Positions 1-7,098 of a DNA stretch of 8,785 bases are shown here, in pieces (positions within the stretch are counted from its first letter, which is position 1; every line of letters starts with the position of its first letter). Both the position numbers and the translations under genes were made by a program. Below the pieces are notes generated by a model. The model ran no database searches. It had not been told where the DNA came from and worked only from the letters and a program-made list of their open reading frames with translations. This DNA is from an uncultured Flavobacteriales bacterium (lineage in GTDB: Bacteria; Bacteroidota; Bacteroidia; Flavobacteriales; Crocinitomicaceae): assembly GCA_946478775.1 (NCBI GenBank), contig CAMLDR010000171.1:1-8785 (forward strand). The letters run 5' to 3'.

Positions 1-206
1 GAAAAGATCACCTGCTCACAACATTTTCTCTTTACGAGAACCTTGTTCTTCGGGGTCATTGCTCCACAAGAGCAAGTCATTTTGGGTTTTGAACCAAATA
101 GAGAAACATCTGCCAACTTTCCACCACAATAATGTGTAGATACTGTCATTCCAAGCGCTGGAAGCAGGTATAGAACCATTACTATAAGTGAAAGTATCCT
201 TTTCAT
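1..206 (-). CDS. HYC_CC_PP family protein, partial (C-terminus outside window)
   Basis: Only the first 68 codons are in the window; the reading frame is open to position 1. The protein starts MKRILSLIVMVLYLLPALG, a short basic start followed by a hydrophobic signal or anchor segment, then has THYCGGKL, a CSC and an RKCC motif. HYCGG followed by a CC pair is the signature of the HYC_CC_PP family, small cysteine-rich exported proteins of Bacteroidota often found beside metal-resistance genes; their biochemical role is not established. An upstream in-frame ATG at 212 would add two residues (Met-Arg). I prefer 206 because the histidine of HYC is then residue 25, exactly as in the divergent paralogue that starts at 366. 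A promoter candidate lies just upstream. The family assignment is confident; a copper link is inferred from the neighbours. Confidence 0.8.
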   Translation of the reverse strand, partial: MKRILSLIVMVLYLLPALGMTVSTHYCGGKLADVSLFGSKPKMTCSCGAMTPKNKVLVKRKCCEQVIF

Positions 207-224
207 TCTCATTTTGATTGTAAG

Positions 225-255
225 CAAATGTAAACCACCTGCTGTCTTAAAACAA
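225..255 (-). promoter_or_regulatory. Bacteroidota-type promoter candidate for the leftward HYC_CC_PP gene
   Basis: On the minus strand a TTG (255-253) is followed after 20 nt by TACATTTG (232-225), an exact match to the Bacteroidota -7 consensus TAnnTTTG with a spacing inside the usual 17-23 nt range. Transcription would begin around 218-220, leaving a very short leader before the start codon at 206 or 212. The match is seen directly; promoter activity is inferred. Confidence 0.55.
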
Positions 256-263
256 CTATTTTA

Positions 264-274
264 AACTTAAAGTT
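264..274. promoter_or_regulatory. Short palindrome between divergent HYC_CC_PP genes, possible operator
   Basis: AACTT-A-AAGTT is a perfect 5-bp palindrome around one central base. It lies in the AT-rich space between the two divergent HYC_CC_PP genes and 9 bp upstream of the TTG element of the leftward promoter candidate. Its position would suit a regulator shared by both genes, but a palindrome this short in AT-rich DNA can occur by chance. I see no convincing promoter for the rightward gene in 275-365. Confidence 0.25.
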
Positions 275-365
275 AAAAAATCACTCCTTAGCTTTCCTAT
301 AATTAAGGTTCTTTTTGATTTCTGTTAATTTTTCGTTATCCAATAAAGGGCTTATATTTAGCTCT

Positions 366-755
366 GTGAAAACAATTTTGGTATATAGTCTTGCAGTATT
401 TTATCTTCTAATAAGTGTTAGACTGACTGCTAATATCCATTATTGCGGAGGCAAAATCAAAACAGTTTCATTGGTTGGTTTCAGTACACAAAAATCTTGT
501 TGTGCGGGAAAACCAATGAAAAAGGGATGCTGTAAAGATGTTCAGGTTTGTTTTAAAAAGACAAGCGAAGATCAAAAACCACACTCCGCAATTACATTCT
601 TTTCATCGGTGATCGTTACTGAACCTTATCATGGCTTTGCCATCGAACAGGATCATGAACTGTACGTTCCAAAGAATATAAAGCCCTCGGTAAATGCACC
701 GCCTCCCGAACTAAAAGTTCCCATTCATTTAAAAAACTGCGTATTCATCATTTGA
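366..755 (+). CDS. HYC_CC_PP family protein
   Basis: A 129-residue exported cysteine-rich protein. An N-terminal hydrophobic segment (residues 4-18) is followed by IHYCGGK (24-30), two CC pairs (45-46 and 55-56, in KSCCAG and KGCCKD), another Cys at 62, and a PPP at 112-114 near the C-terminus. This is the order that names the HYC_CC_PP family. Role: unknown biochemically; the cysteine pattern and the metal-handling genes next to it suggest metal binding or sensing in the envelope (inference). Start: the frame is open from a TTG at 315, but I choose GTG 366 because it gives MKTILVYSLAVFYLL, which aligns residue for residue with the start of the divergent paralogue (HYC histidine at residue 25 in both). 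The head-to-head arrangement of two paralogues suggests an old duplication. Confidence 0.8.
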   Translation: MKTILVYSLAVFYLLISVRLTANIHYCGGKIKTVSLVGFSTQKSCCAGKPMKKGCCKDVQVCFKKTSEDQKPHSAITFFSSVIVTEPYHGFAIEQDHELYVPKNIKPSVNAPPPELKVPIHLKNCVFII

Positions 756-772
756 TTTTGAGAATCAATTTT
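752..772 (+). terminator. Weak hairpin at end of HYC_CC_PP gene
   Basis: TTGATT (752-757) and AATCAA (763-768) form a 6-bp stem with a 5-nt loop, followed by a short T-run. The stem overlaps the stop codon at 753-755. It is AT-rich and weak, so it is a leaky terminator or attenuator at best. The same two arm words recur at 783-788 and 801-806 in the same intergenic space, with a 12-nt loop. Confidence 0.3.
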
Positions 773-782
773 CAGGCTATGC

Positions 783-810
783 TTGATTTTCTCAGTTAAT
801 AATCAATTTG
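783..810 (+). promoter_or_regulatory. Possible promoter for the lipoprotein-to-oxidase operon
   Basis: TTG (783-785) followed after 17 nt by TCAATTTG (803-810) matches the Bacteroidota TTG/TAnnTTTG pattern with one mismatch in the -7 element. Transcription would begin very close to the ATG at 818, leaving almost no leader, which weakens the case. The operon could equally be read through from the HYC_CC_PP gene upstream. Confidence 0.28.
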
Positions 811-817
811 AATAAAA

Positions 818-1015
818 ATGCGGAAAATTACTTTAGTTCTATCACTCGCTATGGTGGTAACATCGCTTTTCTCTTCTTGTAATTCAAGCAGTGAAAAGTA
901 TAGTTCATATCAATGCCCTATGAAATGTGAAGGTTCAAAAACATACGACAAGGCTGGCACTTGTCCGGTATGTAATATGGATCTTGAGGGTGTCAAATCA
1001 AAAAACAATAAATAA
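818..1015 (+). CDS. Small lipoprotein with heavy-metal-binding domain
   Basis: A 65-residue protein. Residues 1-21 form a lipoprotein signal peptide ending in FSSC, with C21 as the expected lipidated cysteine. Residues 31-55 read YQCPM-KC...GTCPVCNMDL, the pattern of the heavy-metal-binding domain (Y-x-C-P-M, then C-P-x-C-x-M-D-L) also found at the N-terminus of copper P-type ATPases and in CusB-type efflux subunits. Likely ligands are C33, M35, C49, C52 and M54; C37 replaces the usual histidine of the CPMHP form. Role: probably binds copper or a similar ion in the periplasm as a membrane-anchored buffer or chaperone (inference from the domain). The stop is 2 nt before the next start, so the two genes are co-transcribed. 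Confidence 0.82.
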   Translation: MRKITLVLSLAMVVTSLFSSCNSSSEKYSSYQCPMKCEGSKTYDKAGTCPVCNMDLEGVKSKNNK

Positions 1016-1017
1016 TT

Positions 1018-1806
1018 ATGAAAACTACACTTTACAAAAGTCTAGCGACGGCTTCATTTGCTATGCTGGCATTTCTTGGCTTTAGCCAAACAACAGCAAT
1101 GAATTTTTCAGGACAAGATTGCAATGGAAACAACGTAGATCTATTTTCTGACTTGGATGCAGGAAAAGCGGTAATGCTAATTTTTTACATGCCAAACTGT
1201 GGTTCTTGTCCACCAGTCGCATCAAAAATGCAAACAATGGCAAATAACATCAATGCTACGCACCCTGGTCTTGTGAAAGCGTATGCTTTTCCTTATCAAA
1301 ACAGTACAACTTGTGCCTATTCTTCTAGCTGGACTATGAATAATAATCTTCCTCTTTTTGCACCAATGGATAGTGGTGCAGTTCAGGTTGCTTATTACGG
1401 TGGTTTCGGTATGCCAACAGTTGTACTTCTAGGTGGTGACAATCAGGACGTATTGTTTGTAACTCAGGATTTCAACACATCGGACACTACTACAATGCGT
1501 GATTTGATCCTCAACACGTTTACGGCAGGAGTAGCAGAGCAGACAACATTTAAAAATGTAAGTGCTTATCCAAATCCAGCTTCCGGAATTGTAACCGTAA
1601 ATTTTGAAGCCTTACAAGGTGCTGAAATCAACATGCAGATCACGGATCTTTCAGGAAAAGCAGTCATGACTTTTGAAAAGGAAAAACTCAAAAAGGGTTT
1701 AATCGAAAAACAAATTGATATTTCCAGACTTCCAGTAGGTTCATACATTCTTACTTTAGAAATGAATGGAACTTTAGTTACCGAGAAAATCAATGTGGTT
1801 CGCTAA
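1018..1806 (+). CDS. Secreted thioredoxin-fold protein with T9SS sorting domain
   Basis: 262 residues. Signal peptide about 1-23 (MKTTLYKSLA start, hydrophobic core, ending GFSQ). Residues about 28-165 form a thioredoxin/redoxin-like domain: a strand VMLIFYMPNC leads into the redox motif C61-G-S-C64, and GMPT at 131-134 is the cis-proline loop that faces the active site. Two further cysteines (C35 and C99) could form a structural disulfide. From about 181 a type IX secretion sorting domain follows (VSAYPNPASG, then ITDLSGKAV and a GSYILTL strand, ending INVVR), so the protein is exported to the outside or the cell surface. Probable role: thiol-disulfide exchange, perhaps on cysteine-rich or copper-loaded partners encoded beside it (inference). 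Its stop codon overlaps the next gene by 14 nt. Confidence 0.85.
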   Translation: MKTTLYKSLATASFAMLAFLGFSQTTAMNFSGQDCNGNNVDLFSDLDAGKAVMLIFYMPNCGSCPPVASKMQTMANNINATHPGLVKAYAFPYQNSTTCAYSSSWTMNNNLPLFAPMDSGAVQVAYYGGFGMPTVVLLGGDNQDVLFVTQDFNTSDTTTMRDLILNTFTAGVAEQTTFKNVSAYPNPASGIVTVNFEALQGAEINMQITDLSGKAVMTFEKEKLKKGLIEKQIDISRLPVGSYILTLEMNGTLVTEKINVVR

Positions 1807-2497
1807 TTTTTTCAATAAACTATATGGGCAATTGATTCTGGTGGTTGTGCTGTTTAGCGCGACTACCAGAATCAGTTATGCCCAATCTTATTTTCATTCT
1901 CCGAACGATACACTCATTTCCAATACAACTGTAAACAATTCGGTGACTATGAACATCACGCAAGTTCATCCGAATAATGATACGCTTCAATTTGTCTGGA
2001 AGAAGTTTTCTGTCTCTATGCCCAATGATTGGACAGCGACCATTTGCGATAATAACACTTGTTTTCCATCACTTATTGATAGTTCTACAACATTGCCTGT
2101 TCTTCCCGGAGACGATGGACTGATGTTGGTTCATTGCTATCCGAATACGAATGCTGGAACAGGAATTATCCGATACACCATCTATGAAATACATTCTCCC
2201 GAACAAGTAGATACTCTCAATTGGATCATAAATGCGGAATCTACTGCTGGAATTAGTGAGTCTGTTTCTACAAGCCAAGCCTACATTATCATTGGCAATC
2301 AATTTCATTTAACCGATTCCAACTCTAAATACACCAATCTAACGCTACTTGATCTAAACGGAAAGGAAGTCTTTTCGAGTAGTATTCCAACATCATTGTG
2401 TGTTGAAATGCCACTATTTCCTACTAACTTTTATTATCTGGTTCTTAGCGGAACCAACACTATTATACGTCAAAAAATATGGTACGCAACAAACTAG
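1793..2497 (+). CDS. Secreted protein of unknown function with T9SS-like C-terminus
   Basis: 234 residues. A signal peptide is clear: a hydrophobic stretch about 13-23, then RISYA-QS, with likely cleavage after A30. Residues 31-150 are rich in beta-type sequence and contain DWTATICDNNTCF, where C85 and C90 are close enough for a small disulfide loop, and C115 in LVHCYPN. This looks like an Ig-like or cupredoxin-like beta-sandwich, but I do not recognise a family. Residues about 165-230 (LTLLDLNGKEVFSS, then FYYLVLSG) resemble a shortened T9SS type A sorting domain, with a weaker consensus than its neighbours. The gene starts inside the preceding one (14 nt overlap) and its end overlaps the oxidase gene by 19 nt, so translation of the three is probably coupled. 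A role in presenting or accompanying the oxidase is possible but unproven. Confidence 0.72.
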   Translation: MWFANFFNKLYGQLILVVVLFSATTRISYAQSYFHSPNDTLISNTTVNNSVTMNITQVHPNNDTLQFVWKKFSVSMPNDWTATICDNNTCFPSLIDSSTTLPVLPGDDGLMLVHCYPNTNAGTGIIRYTIYEIHSPEQVDTLNWIINAESTAGISESVSTSQAYIIIGNQFHLTDSNSKYTNLTLLDLNGKEVFSSSIPTSLCVEMPLFPTNFYYLVLSGTNTIIRQKIWYATN

Positions 2498-4221
2498 ATT
2501 TGCTCAAAACGATGCTTGCGGTTATAGTCCTTTCTACAACAGGGACTGTTTTCGCTCAAAACGCACTCTACATACCACCTGCATTGACAGGAACAACATT
2601 TAATCTGAATGTTCAATCAGGTACAACGCAATTGTATCCTGGAAATCCAACACCAACTTACGGTATCAATGGTTCATTTCTATCGCCAACTATTATTGTG
2701 AATAAGAACGATATAGTAACGTTAAATGTCATTAACAACCTGACTGTTGCCACAACAATGCATTGGCATGGTTTACATGTTGCACCTGAAAACGATGGTG
2801 GTCCTCATCAATCCATTTCGGCAGGTTCTACATGGAGTCCGTCGTTTGAAATCTTAAACAATGCAGGAACATTTTGGTATCATCCGCATGGTGAAGGTAA
2901 AACAGAATTACATGTTGGAAAGGGACTTGCAGGTTTATTTATTATCCATGATCCCGCAGAACTTGCATTGGGCTTACCTCAAACTTATGGAGTGGACGAC
3001 ATTCCGCTGATTGTTCAATCAAAGGCATTCGACGTTCTACAACAAATTGCGATTGCCGATCACATGGACACAGCAGTTTTTGTGAATGGTACACCAAATG
3101 CTACTCACAACCTTCCGTCACAAGTGGTGCGATTGCGACTTTTAAATGGAAGCAGTATGCGTTCGTTTTATTTTGGATTTTCGAACAACATGACCTTTTA
3201 CCAAATTGCTACTGATGGCGGTTTAGTGGAAACACCCAATGCTTTAACACGTTTGTTGATTGCTCCTGGCGAACGGTCAGAAATCCTTGTGGATTTAAGC
3301 GCTATGAATGGACAGACGATAGATTTGATGAGCTACGGATCTGAAATGCCTGATGGAATATTCGGCTCCCCGTCAGTTGGTAGTGGAGCAGACACCATGG
3401 ATATGTACATGGATAATTTCCTGAACGGTGCAGATTTCAATCTGGTAGAATTTACCGTTGGCGCACAAACAGGTAGTCCAATCACAACTATTCCATCTAC
3501 TTTAGTTCCTTATGTGCCTTTTGATATAGCTGATGTAGACATAAATAGAACTTTGGTTTTTGATACGATTACACTCGTTCCGGGAGACATCCCTAATCGT
3601 GCTGAAGGACCGTTTGGAATCAATAACACGACGTTCCACATGGATTCCATTAATATCACTATTCCTTTGAACTCTACAGAGATTTGGACATTGAAGAACA
3701 ATACGTTGATTGCGCACCCATTCCACATTCACGACATTCAATTTAATGTGATTGAAAAGAATGGAACTACACCACCAGTAACGGAACAAGGTTGGAAAGA
3801 TGTGGTGTTGGTAATGCCCGAAGACAGCGTGAAGTTTATTACGAAGTTTACCACGTTCACGGATGAAATGGTTCCGTATATGTATCATTGCCACTTGTTG
3901 CATCACGAAGACGACGGAATGATGGGTTCCTTTTTGGTGGTTGATCCGTTTGCAGGAATAAATGAAAATGAAGTTTCCTCTTTGGAAGTTTTTCCGAATC
4001 CTTCGTCAGAAGAATGGAATATTACAGGCAAATGGGGCAATGAAAGCGTTACCATACAATTGACGGATGTGCAAGGCAAAGCGGTATTGAAACGTGATTA
4101 CGCAAATGTATCAACGGAAGAAGGCATTGAAATACCTGCATCTGGTTTGAATGCGGGGATTTATTTTCTGACGATTGTTTCTGAAAAAGGAGCGCAGAAA
4201 TTGCAGTTGGTGAGGAATTGA
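2479..4221 (+). CDS. Multicopper oxidase (laccase/CueO-like) with T9SS sorting domain
   Basis: 580 residues. Signal peptide about 1-27 (ends TGTVFA-QN). All four copper-ligand motifs of three-domain multicopper oxidases are present: HWHGLH (95-100), WYHPHG (133-138), HPFHIH (413-418) and HCH...H....M (H470, C471, H472, H476, M481), giving a type 1 copper with Met as axial ligand plus the trinuclear type 2/3 cluster. The enzyme should oxidise a substrate, possibly Cu(I), Fe(II) or phenolics, while reducing O2 to water. A short Met-containing stretch (M307, M309, M311) could help recruit copper as the Met-rich segment of CueO does, but it is much shorter. Residues about 502-580 are a T9SS type A sorting domain (LEVFPNPSS... 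NAGIYFLTI), so it works outside the cell. The preceding metal-binding lipoprotein points to copper detoxification; the exact substrate is not determinable. Confidence 0.93.
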   Translation: MVRNKLDLLKTMLAVIVLSTTGTVFAQNALYIPPALTGTTFNLNVQSGTTQLYPGNPTPTYGINGSFLSPTIIVNKNDIVTLNVINNLTVATTMHWHGLHVAPENDGGPHQSISAGSTWSPSFEILNNAGTFWYHPHGEGKTELHVGKGLAGLFIIHDPAELALGLPQTYGVDDIPLIVQSKAFDVLQQIAIADHMDTAVFVNGTPNATHNLPSQVVRLRLLNGSSMRSFYFGFSNNMTFYQIATDGGLVETPNALTRLLIAPGERSEILVDLSAMNGQTIDLMSYGSEMPDGIFGSPSVGSGADTMDMYMDNFLNGADFNLVEFTVGAQTGSPITTIPSTLVPYVPFDIADVDINRTLVFDTITLVPGDIPNRAEGPFGINNTTFHMDSINITIPLNSTEIWTLKNNTLIAHPFHIHDIQFNVIEKNGTTPPVTEQGWKDVVLVMPEDSVKFITKFTTFTDEMVPYMYHCHLLHHEDDGMMGSFLVVDPFAGINENEVSSLEVFPNPSSEEWNITGKWGNESVTIQLTDVQGKAVLKRDYANVSTEEGIEIPASGLNAGIYFLTIVSEKGAQKLQLVRN

Positions 4222-4240
4222 TCTATTCAGTGATTAATAA

Positions 4241-4278
4241 AAACGCAACTGCTCATCAATTGGTGGGCAGTTGCGTTT
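4241..4278. terminator. Strong bidirectional terminator between convergent genes
   Basis: AAACGCAACTGC (4241-4252) pairs perfectly with GCAGTTGCGTTT (4267-4278), and pairing continues inward with two T-G wobbles to a 17-bp stem and a 4-nt AATT loop. A-rich and T-rich arms at the outer ends suit termination in both directions. It lies 19 nt after the oxidase stop, and the stop codon of the leftward nuclease-like gene (4279-4277) falls inside its right end, so it serves both genes. It shares TTGGTGGGCAGTT with the last hairpin of the array at 7824-8359. Confidence 0.85.
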
Positions 4279-6343
4279 AATAGATTTCGTGTCTATAAAA
4301 TCCATTTTCAAAAAACGCCTTTCGAATTCTGTGTATGTTTCTCCATGATTGTATCCCTTTATCTGCAAGGTTACCACCAGCAGGTCCTTCTTGGGAGATT
4401 GAATCATTGTATATGTTTGCAACAGGTAATATCCCCATATCAAACATCATTTCAAAATTCTCAATGACATGAGTTTCGGAAACATTTAATATTTCAAATA
4501 CTTTACTTTTTTCGGATTTAGGAAAGGTGAATTCGCCTATAGGAAAAAGAGTAATATAATAGTTATCGGATATGGCAATTTTTTCAATGGAATTCTCTTT
4601 CTCATCTATTTCCCTCATGCCTCGAATAAGAGTTTCATGTTCTAATTTTGCTGCTGCTACTCTTGCTGAAATCACATTCAATTGCTTTTGAAAAACTTCG
4701 TGGGTGCACCCTCCATTCTTTAAATGGTGGATTCGGTCATTATAATCTGTAAAGTCATTTTGACTGACCAAGGTTTCAAGTTCTGTCATAACTTCATCAG
4801 CCTCATCATTGCGATCTGCAAATCTTAAAATCTCATATTTTGTGGCATTGGCAACAATCATATTTTCAACATGCCCGATTTGTTTGAAAAAATTGATGGC
4901 ATCAGTTATATTGGTTAATTTGATTTCAATAGAAGTTGTGTTGTCTTCTGGTTCTTCATTGGAAATACCAGGGATTTTTTTTAGAACTCTGAACAGAGTA
5001 GTATAAATCAAAAATTGAAACGAAACAATAACTTCGTTTATGACGGCCGTAAAATAAGCAAAATGATGTTTCCTATTTTTTGCTTCATTTGTTACTTCTG
5101 ATACAAAGCTGTACCATTCATGATTAATCTCCATGAAACGTTTTGCAGAATCAATCCTATCTTGAAGGTTAACTCCAATCGCTTCTTCAAACATATTCAA
5201 CCTTGTTATTCCATTCAAATAATTGTAATTATTTTCAAAACCTTGGTACAAAATCAATTCACATTTTGCCGTTAATATAACTGCATCGTGCGCATTGTCA
5301 TCATTAATGATTTCATTGATTTGATGTTTAAACAATTCAAACTGACCTATTTCATAGTCCGTGATGGACTCAAGATAATTTTGCTTTGCTCTAAATAGTT
5401 TGATATACAAACCAATTGATTTACTCTGTTCCAGTTTCTCAAGGAGCGAACCATATTCTGTTGGACTTATTATTTCACATGAAAATCGAACTGTCGCGTC
5501 AAAATATTGTAGTTGCAACTGTTGTTCTTCATTTAATCTGGTTGAATCATTTTTTGCTCTTTTTAAATAAGATAATGCTTCCCATCTGTTTCCCGTATAA
5601 TAACTTGCAACACCAAGAATCAAATTATACAAGGCGGAAGAACCTACATTACCTGTTGCTTTGCTGTTCAGATCTAAAACTTCTACCCATTGACCGACAT
5701 TAATCATCTGAAATCCGAACTGCTCAATGTATGTTCTTATTTCTTGATCACTAACTGCATTAAAGTCGCTATCTATTGATACTCTATCATTTGTATTTAA
5801 ACCGCTAGCTATGTAAATGGTTTGTAATTGAAGATGCCTTTGATTCGTTCCCCACTCAATTACCTCCTTATACATTAGATCAATCGTTTCAGCTGTTAGT
5901 TTTTTACTGAATCTTAAAGTATGGCTACCTGCTAATTCCCAATTCTCGGGTTTGTTTTGTAAATCTTTAATAAACTCATGGAGCTTTTCGTAATAGAAAG
6001 TGTTTGTAGATTGATCATGTAGTATATAATATGCGGGATGATTATTGTGCAAAAGGAAATTAATATTAGAAGTATCAATTGACTTACTTAAACTTCCATC
6101 GGTATTTGGTTTTATGGTATTTGTAGCCTTTAGCTGAATGATAAATCGAAACCCCAAATGTGAGCCATCTTTTTTTGTGTCAAATGTTATATCAATTCCT
6201 TTATCTCGTCGATCTCTTGTACAAAACTCGAATCTTGTAACATCAAATAAGGGCATGAGGGTTTGTTCAGAGATAGTTTCCAAATCCTCATTTTCATTCG
6301 TTTTTGGTAGTAAAATATCTTTTAATGGGTTATTGTCTTCCAT
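4277..6343 (-). CDS. DUF4365 (PD-(D/E)XK-like) domain protein with helical TPR-like body
   Basis: 688 residues, no signal peptide, so cytoplasmic. Residues about 20-165 fit DUF4365, a predicted PD-(D/E)XK-fold nuclease domain: an acidic helix with E22 and E26, then DKGIDITF with D51, then IIQLKAT with Q70-x-K72, where Gln stands in the D/E position as is common in this family, and a PAYYILHD strand (103-110) followed by YYEKLHEFI. The rest (about 235-640) is mostly predicted helix; ALYNLILGVASYYTGNRWEALSYLKRA (237-263) reads like a TPR unit, so the body may be a helical-repeat sensor or scaffold. The C-terminal 90 residues are not recognised. It is the last gene of a three-gene minus-strand operon, 15 nt after the MltR-like gene. 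Nuclease activity is inferred; a TPR protein with a non-catalytic DUF4365 is the alternative. The DNA here looks more AT-rich than the copper block. Confidence 0.78.
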   Translation of the reverse strand: MEDNNPLKDILLPKTNENEDLETISEQTLMPLFDVTRFEFCTRDRRDKGIDITFDTKKDGSHLGFRFIIQLKATNTIKPNTDGSLSKSIDTSNINFLLHNNHPAYYILHDQSTNTFYYEKLHEFIKDLQNKPENWELAGSHTLRFSKKLTAETIDLMYKEVIEWGTNQRHLQLQTIYIASGLNTNDRVSIDSDFNAVSDQEIRTYIEQFGFQMINVGQWVEVLDLNSKATGNVGSSALYNLILGVASYYTGNRWEALSYLKRAKNDSTRLNEEQQLQLQYFDATVRFSCEIISPTEYGSLLEKLEQSKSIGLYIKLFRAKQNYLESITDYEIGQFELFKHQINEIINDDNAHDAVILTAKCELILYQGFENNYNYLNGITRLNMFEEAIGVNLQDRIDSAKRFMEINHEWYSFVSEVTNEAKNRKHHFAYFTAVINEVIVSFQFLIYTTLFRVLKKIPGISNEEPEDNTTSIEIKLTNITDAINFFKQIGHVENMIVANATKYEILRFADRNDEADEVMTELETLVSQNDFTDYNDRIHHLKNGGCTHEVFQKQLNVISARVAAAKLEHETLIRGMREIDEKENSIEKIAISDNYYITLFPIGEFTFPKSEKSKVFEILNVSETHVIENFEMMFDMGILPVANIYNDSISQEGPAGGNLADKGIQSWRNIHRIRKAFFENGFYRHEIY

Positions 6344-6358
6344 GAGTATTTAGATTAG

Positions 6359-7042
6359 TCAATCAGTATTCGAATTTTCTTGAGGTAATAGATTATCCCA
6401 TGTACTGATTCCAGTTTTTAACTTTGTAATTCGTTCAGTTGAATCGACAATCATTCCACAAATCATACAAATTCCAAACATCAATTCCCAATGTGGTATT
6501 TGCTTATTGATGATTTCCATCCTCTTTTTATCATTTGGTAAATCTTCTAATGCTTTATTTTTTTGTTCATCCGAATAACCCGCATTTTTGAATGATTCCG
6601 ATATTTTACCAATTTTCATGGTCACAAGCATTCTTGTTGCCGCATTTCTAATTACAATTGGAGTATCATTTCCTAGATCGTAAACAGACTCCATTTTTTG
6701 TTGAAGCTCAAACAAATCAAAAGGTAAAGAGCTATGTGCAGCATCGTTTCGAACTTTTCGAAGTGCATTCAAACTGTCTCTCAAATTCTTATTTATTATT
6801 CGAAAAGCAAATGCCAATTCAATCTTAGCGGAAAAGGAACTTAAATGACCTGGATAATTCAAAAGCCTTTCCTTATCCTTTTTTGAAATCTCATTTGGAA
6901 AAGTAGCTACGATTAACTCCGTAAGGAAATCATCAGCGTGTGCAGTGGCAATTAGAATTGCTCCACGTCCCGATTCTTCTAAAAGTTTTTCAAGTAAGAC
7001 ATCAAATAGGTCTTTGATTTTTGGATGCTCGAATATGTACAT
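6359..7042 (-). CDS. MltR-like helical protein with HEPN-type RNxxxH motif
   Basis: 227 residues, cytoplasmic. Residues 21-105 match the MltR/DUF4145-like pattern: ESGRGAILIATAHADDFLTEL, then NYPGHLSSFSAKIELAFAFRII (62-83), then LNALRKVRNDAAHSS (91-105). MltR was named as a mannitol repressor in enteric bacteria, but homologues like this one occur in unrelated settings and no mannitol gene is nearby, so that function should not be assumed. R98-N-D-A-A-H103 fits the R-polar-x3-H active-site motif of HEPN ribonucleases, which suggests RNA cleavage or an RNA-binding remnant (inference). Residues 115-205 are further helices, with ICMICGMIV (191-199) mildly hydrophobic but too short for a confident membrane span. 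It is the middle gene of the operon, 56 nt after the HTH gene and 15 nt before the DUF4365 gene. Confidence 0.75.
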   Translation of the reverse strand: MYIFEHPKIKDLFDVLLEKLLEESGRGAILIATAHADDFLTELIVATFPNEISKKDKERLLNYPGHLSSFSAKIELAFAFRIINKNLRDSLNALRKVRNDAAHSSLPFDLFELQQKMESVYDLGNDTPIVIRNAATRMLVTMKIGKISESFKNAGYSDEQKNKALEDLPNDKKRMEIINKQIPHWELMFGICMICGMIVDSTERITKLKTGISTWDNLLPQENSNTD

Positions 7043-7098
7043 CTTATTTTGGTAGTAATAGTGGAAGTGGTCTAAAAAAGCGAATTGTGGTTCGATTC

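Noticed and set aside
315..365. Upstream TTG start extending the HYC_CC_PP protein by 17 residues
   Set aside because: It would put a polar stretch before the signal segment, and the divergent paralogue aligns from the GTG at 366, not from 315.
2400..2603. Plus-strand frame of 67 codons across the junction of the unknown secreted gene and the oxidase
   Set aside because: It overlaps two better supported genes in another frame and its product looks like a random reading.
3502..3906. Minus-strand frame of 134 codons opposite the multicopper oxidase
   Set aside because: It lies wholly inside the oxidase gene, opposite conserved copper-site codons, and its product has no recognisable features.
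5416..5703. Plus-strand frame of 95 codons opposite the DUF4365 gene
   Set aside because: It is an antisense shadow of a long continuous frame with a recognisable domain; no start context or homology is seen.
6359..7042. Naming this gene as the mannitol operon repressor
   Set aside because: Only the general fold pattern is shared; there is no mannitol gene nearby and the context is a different operon type.
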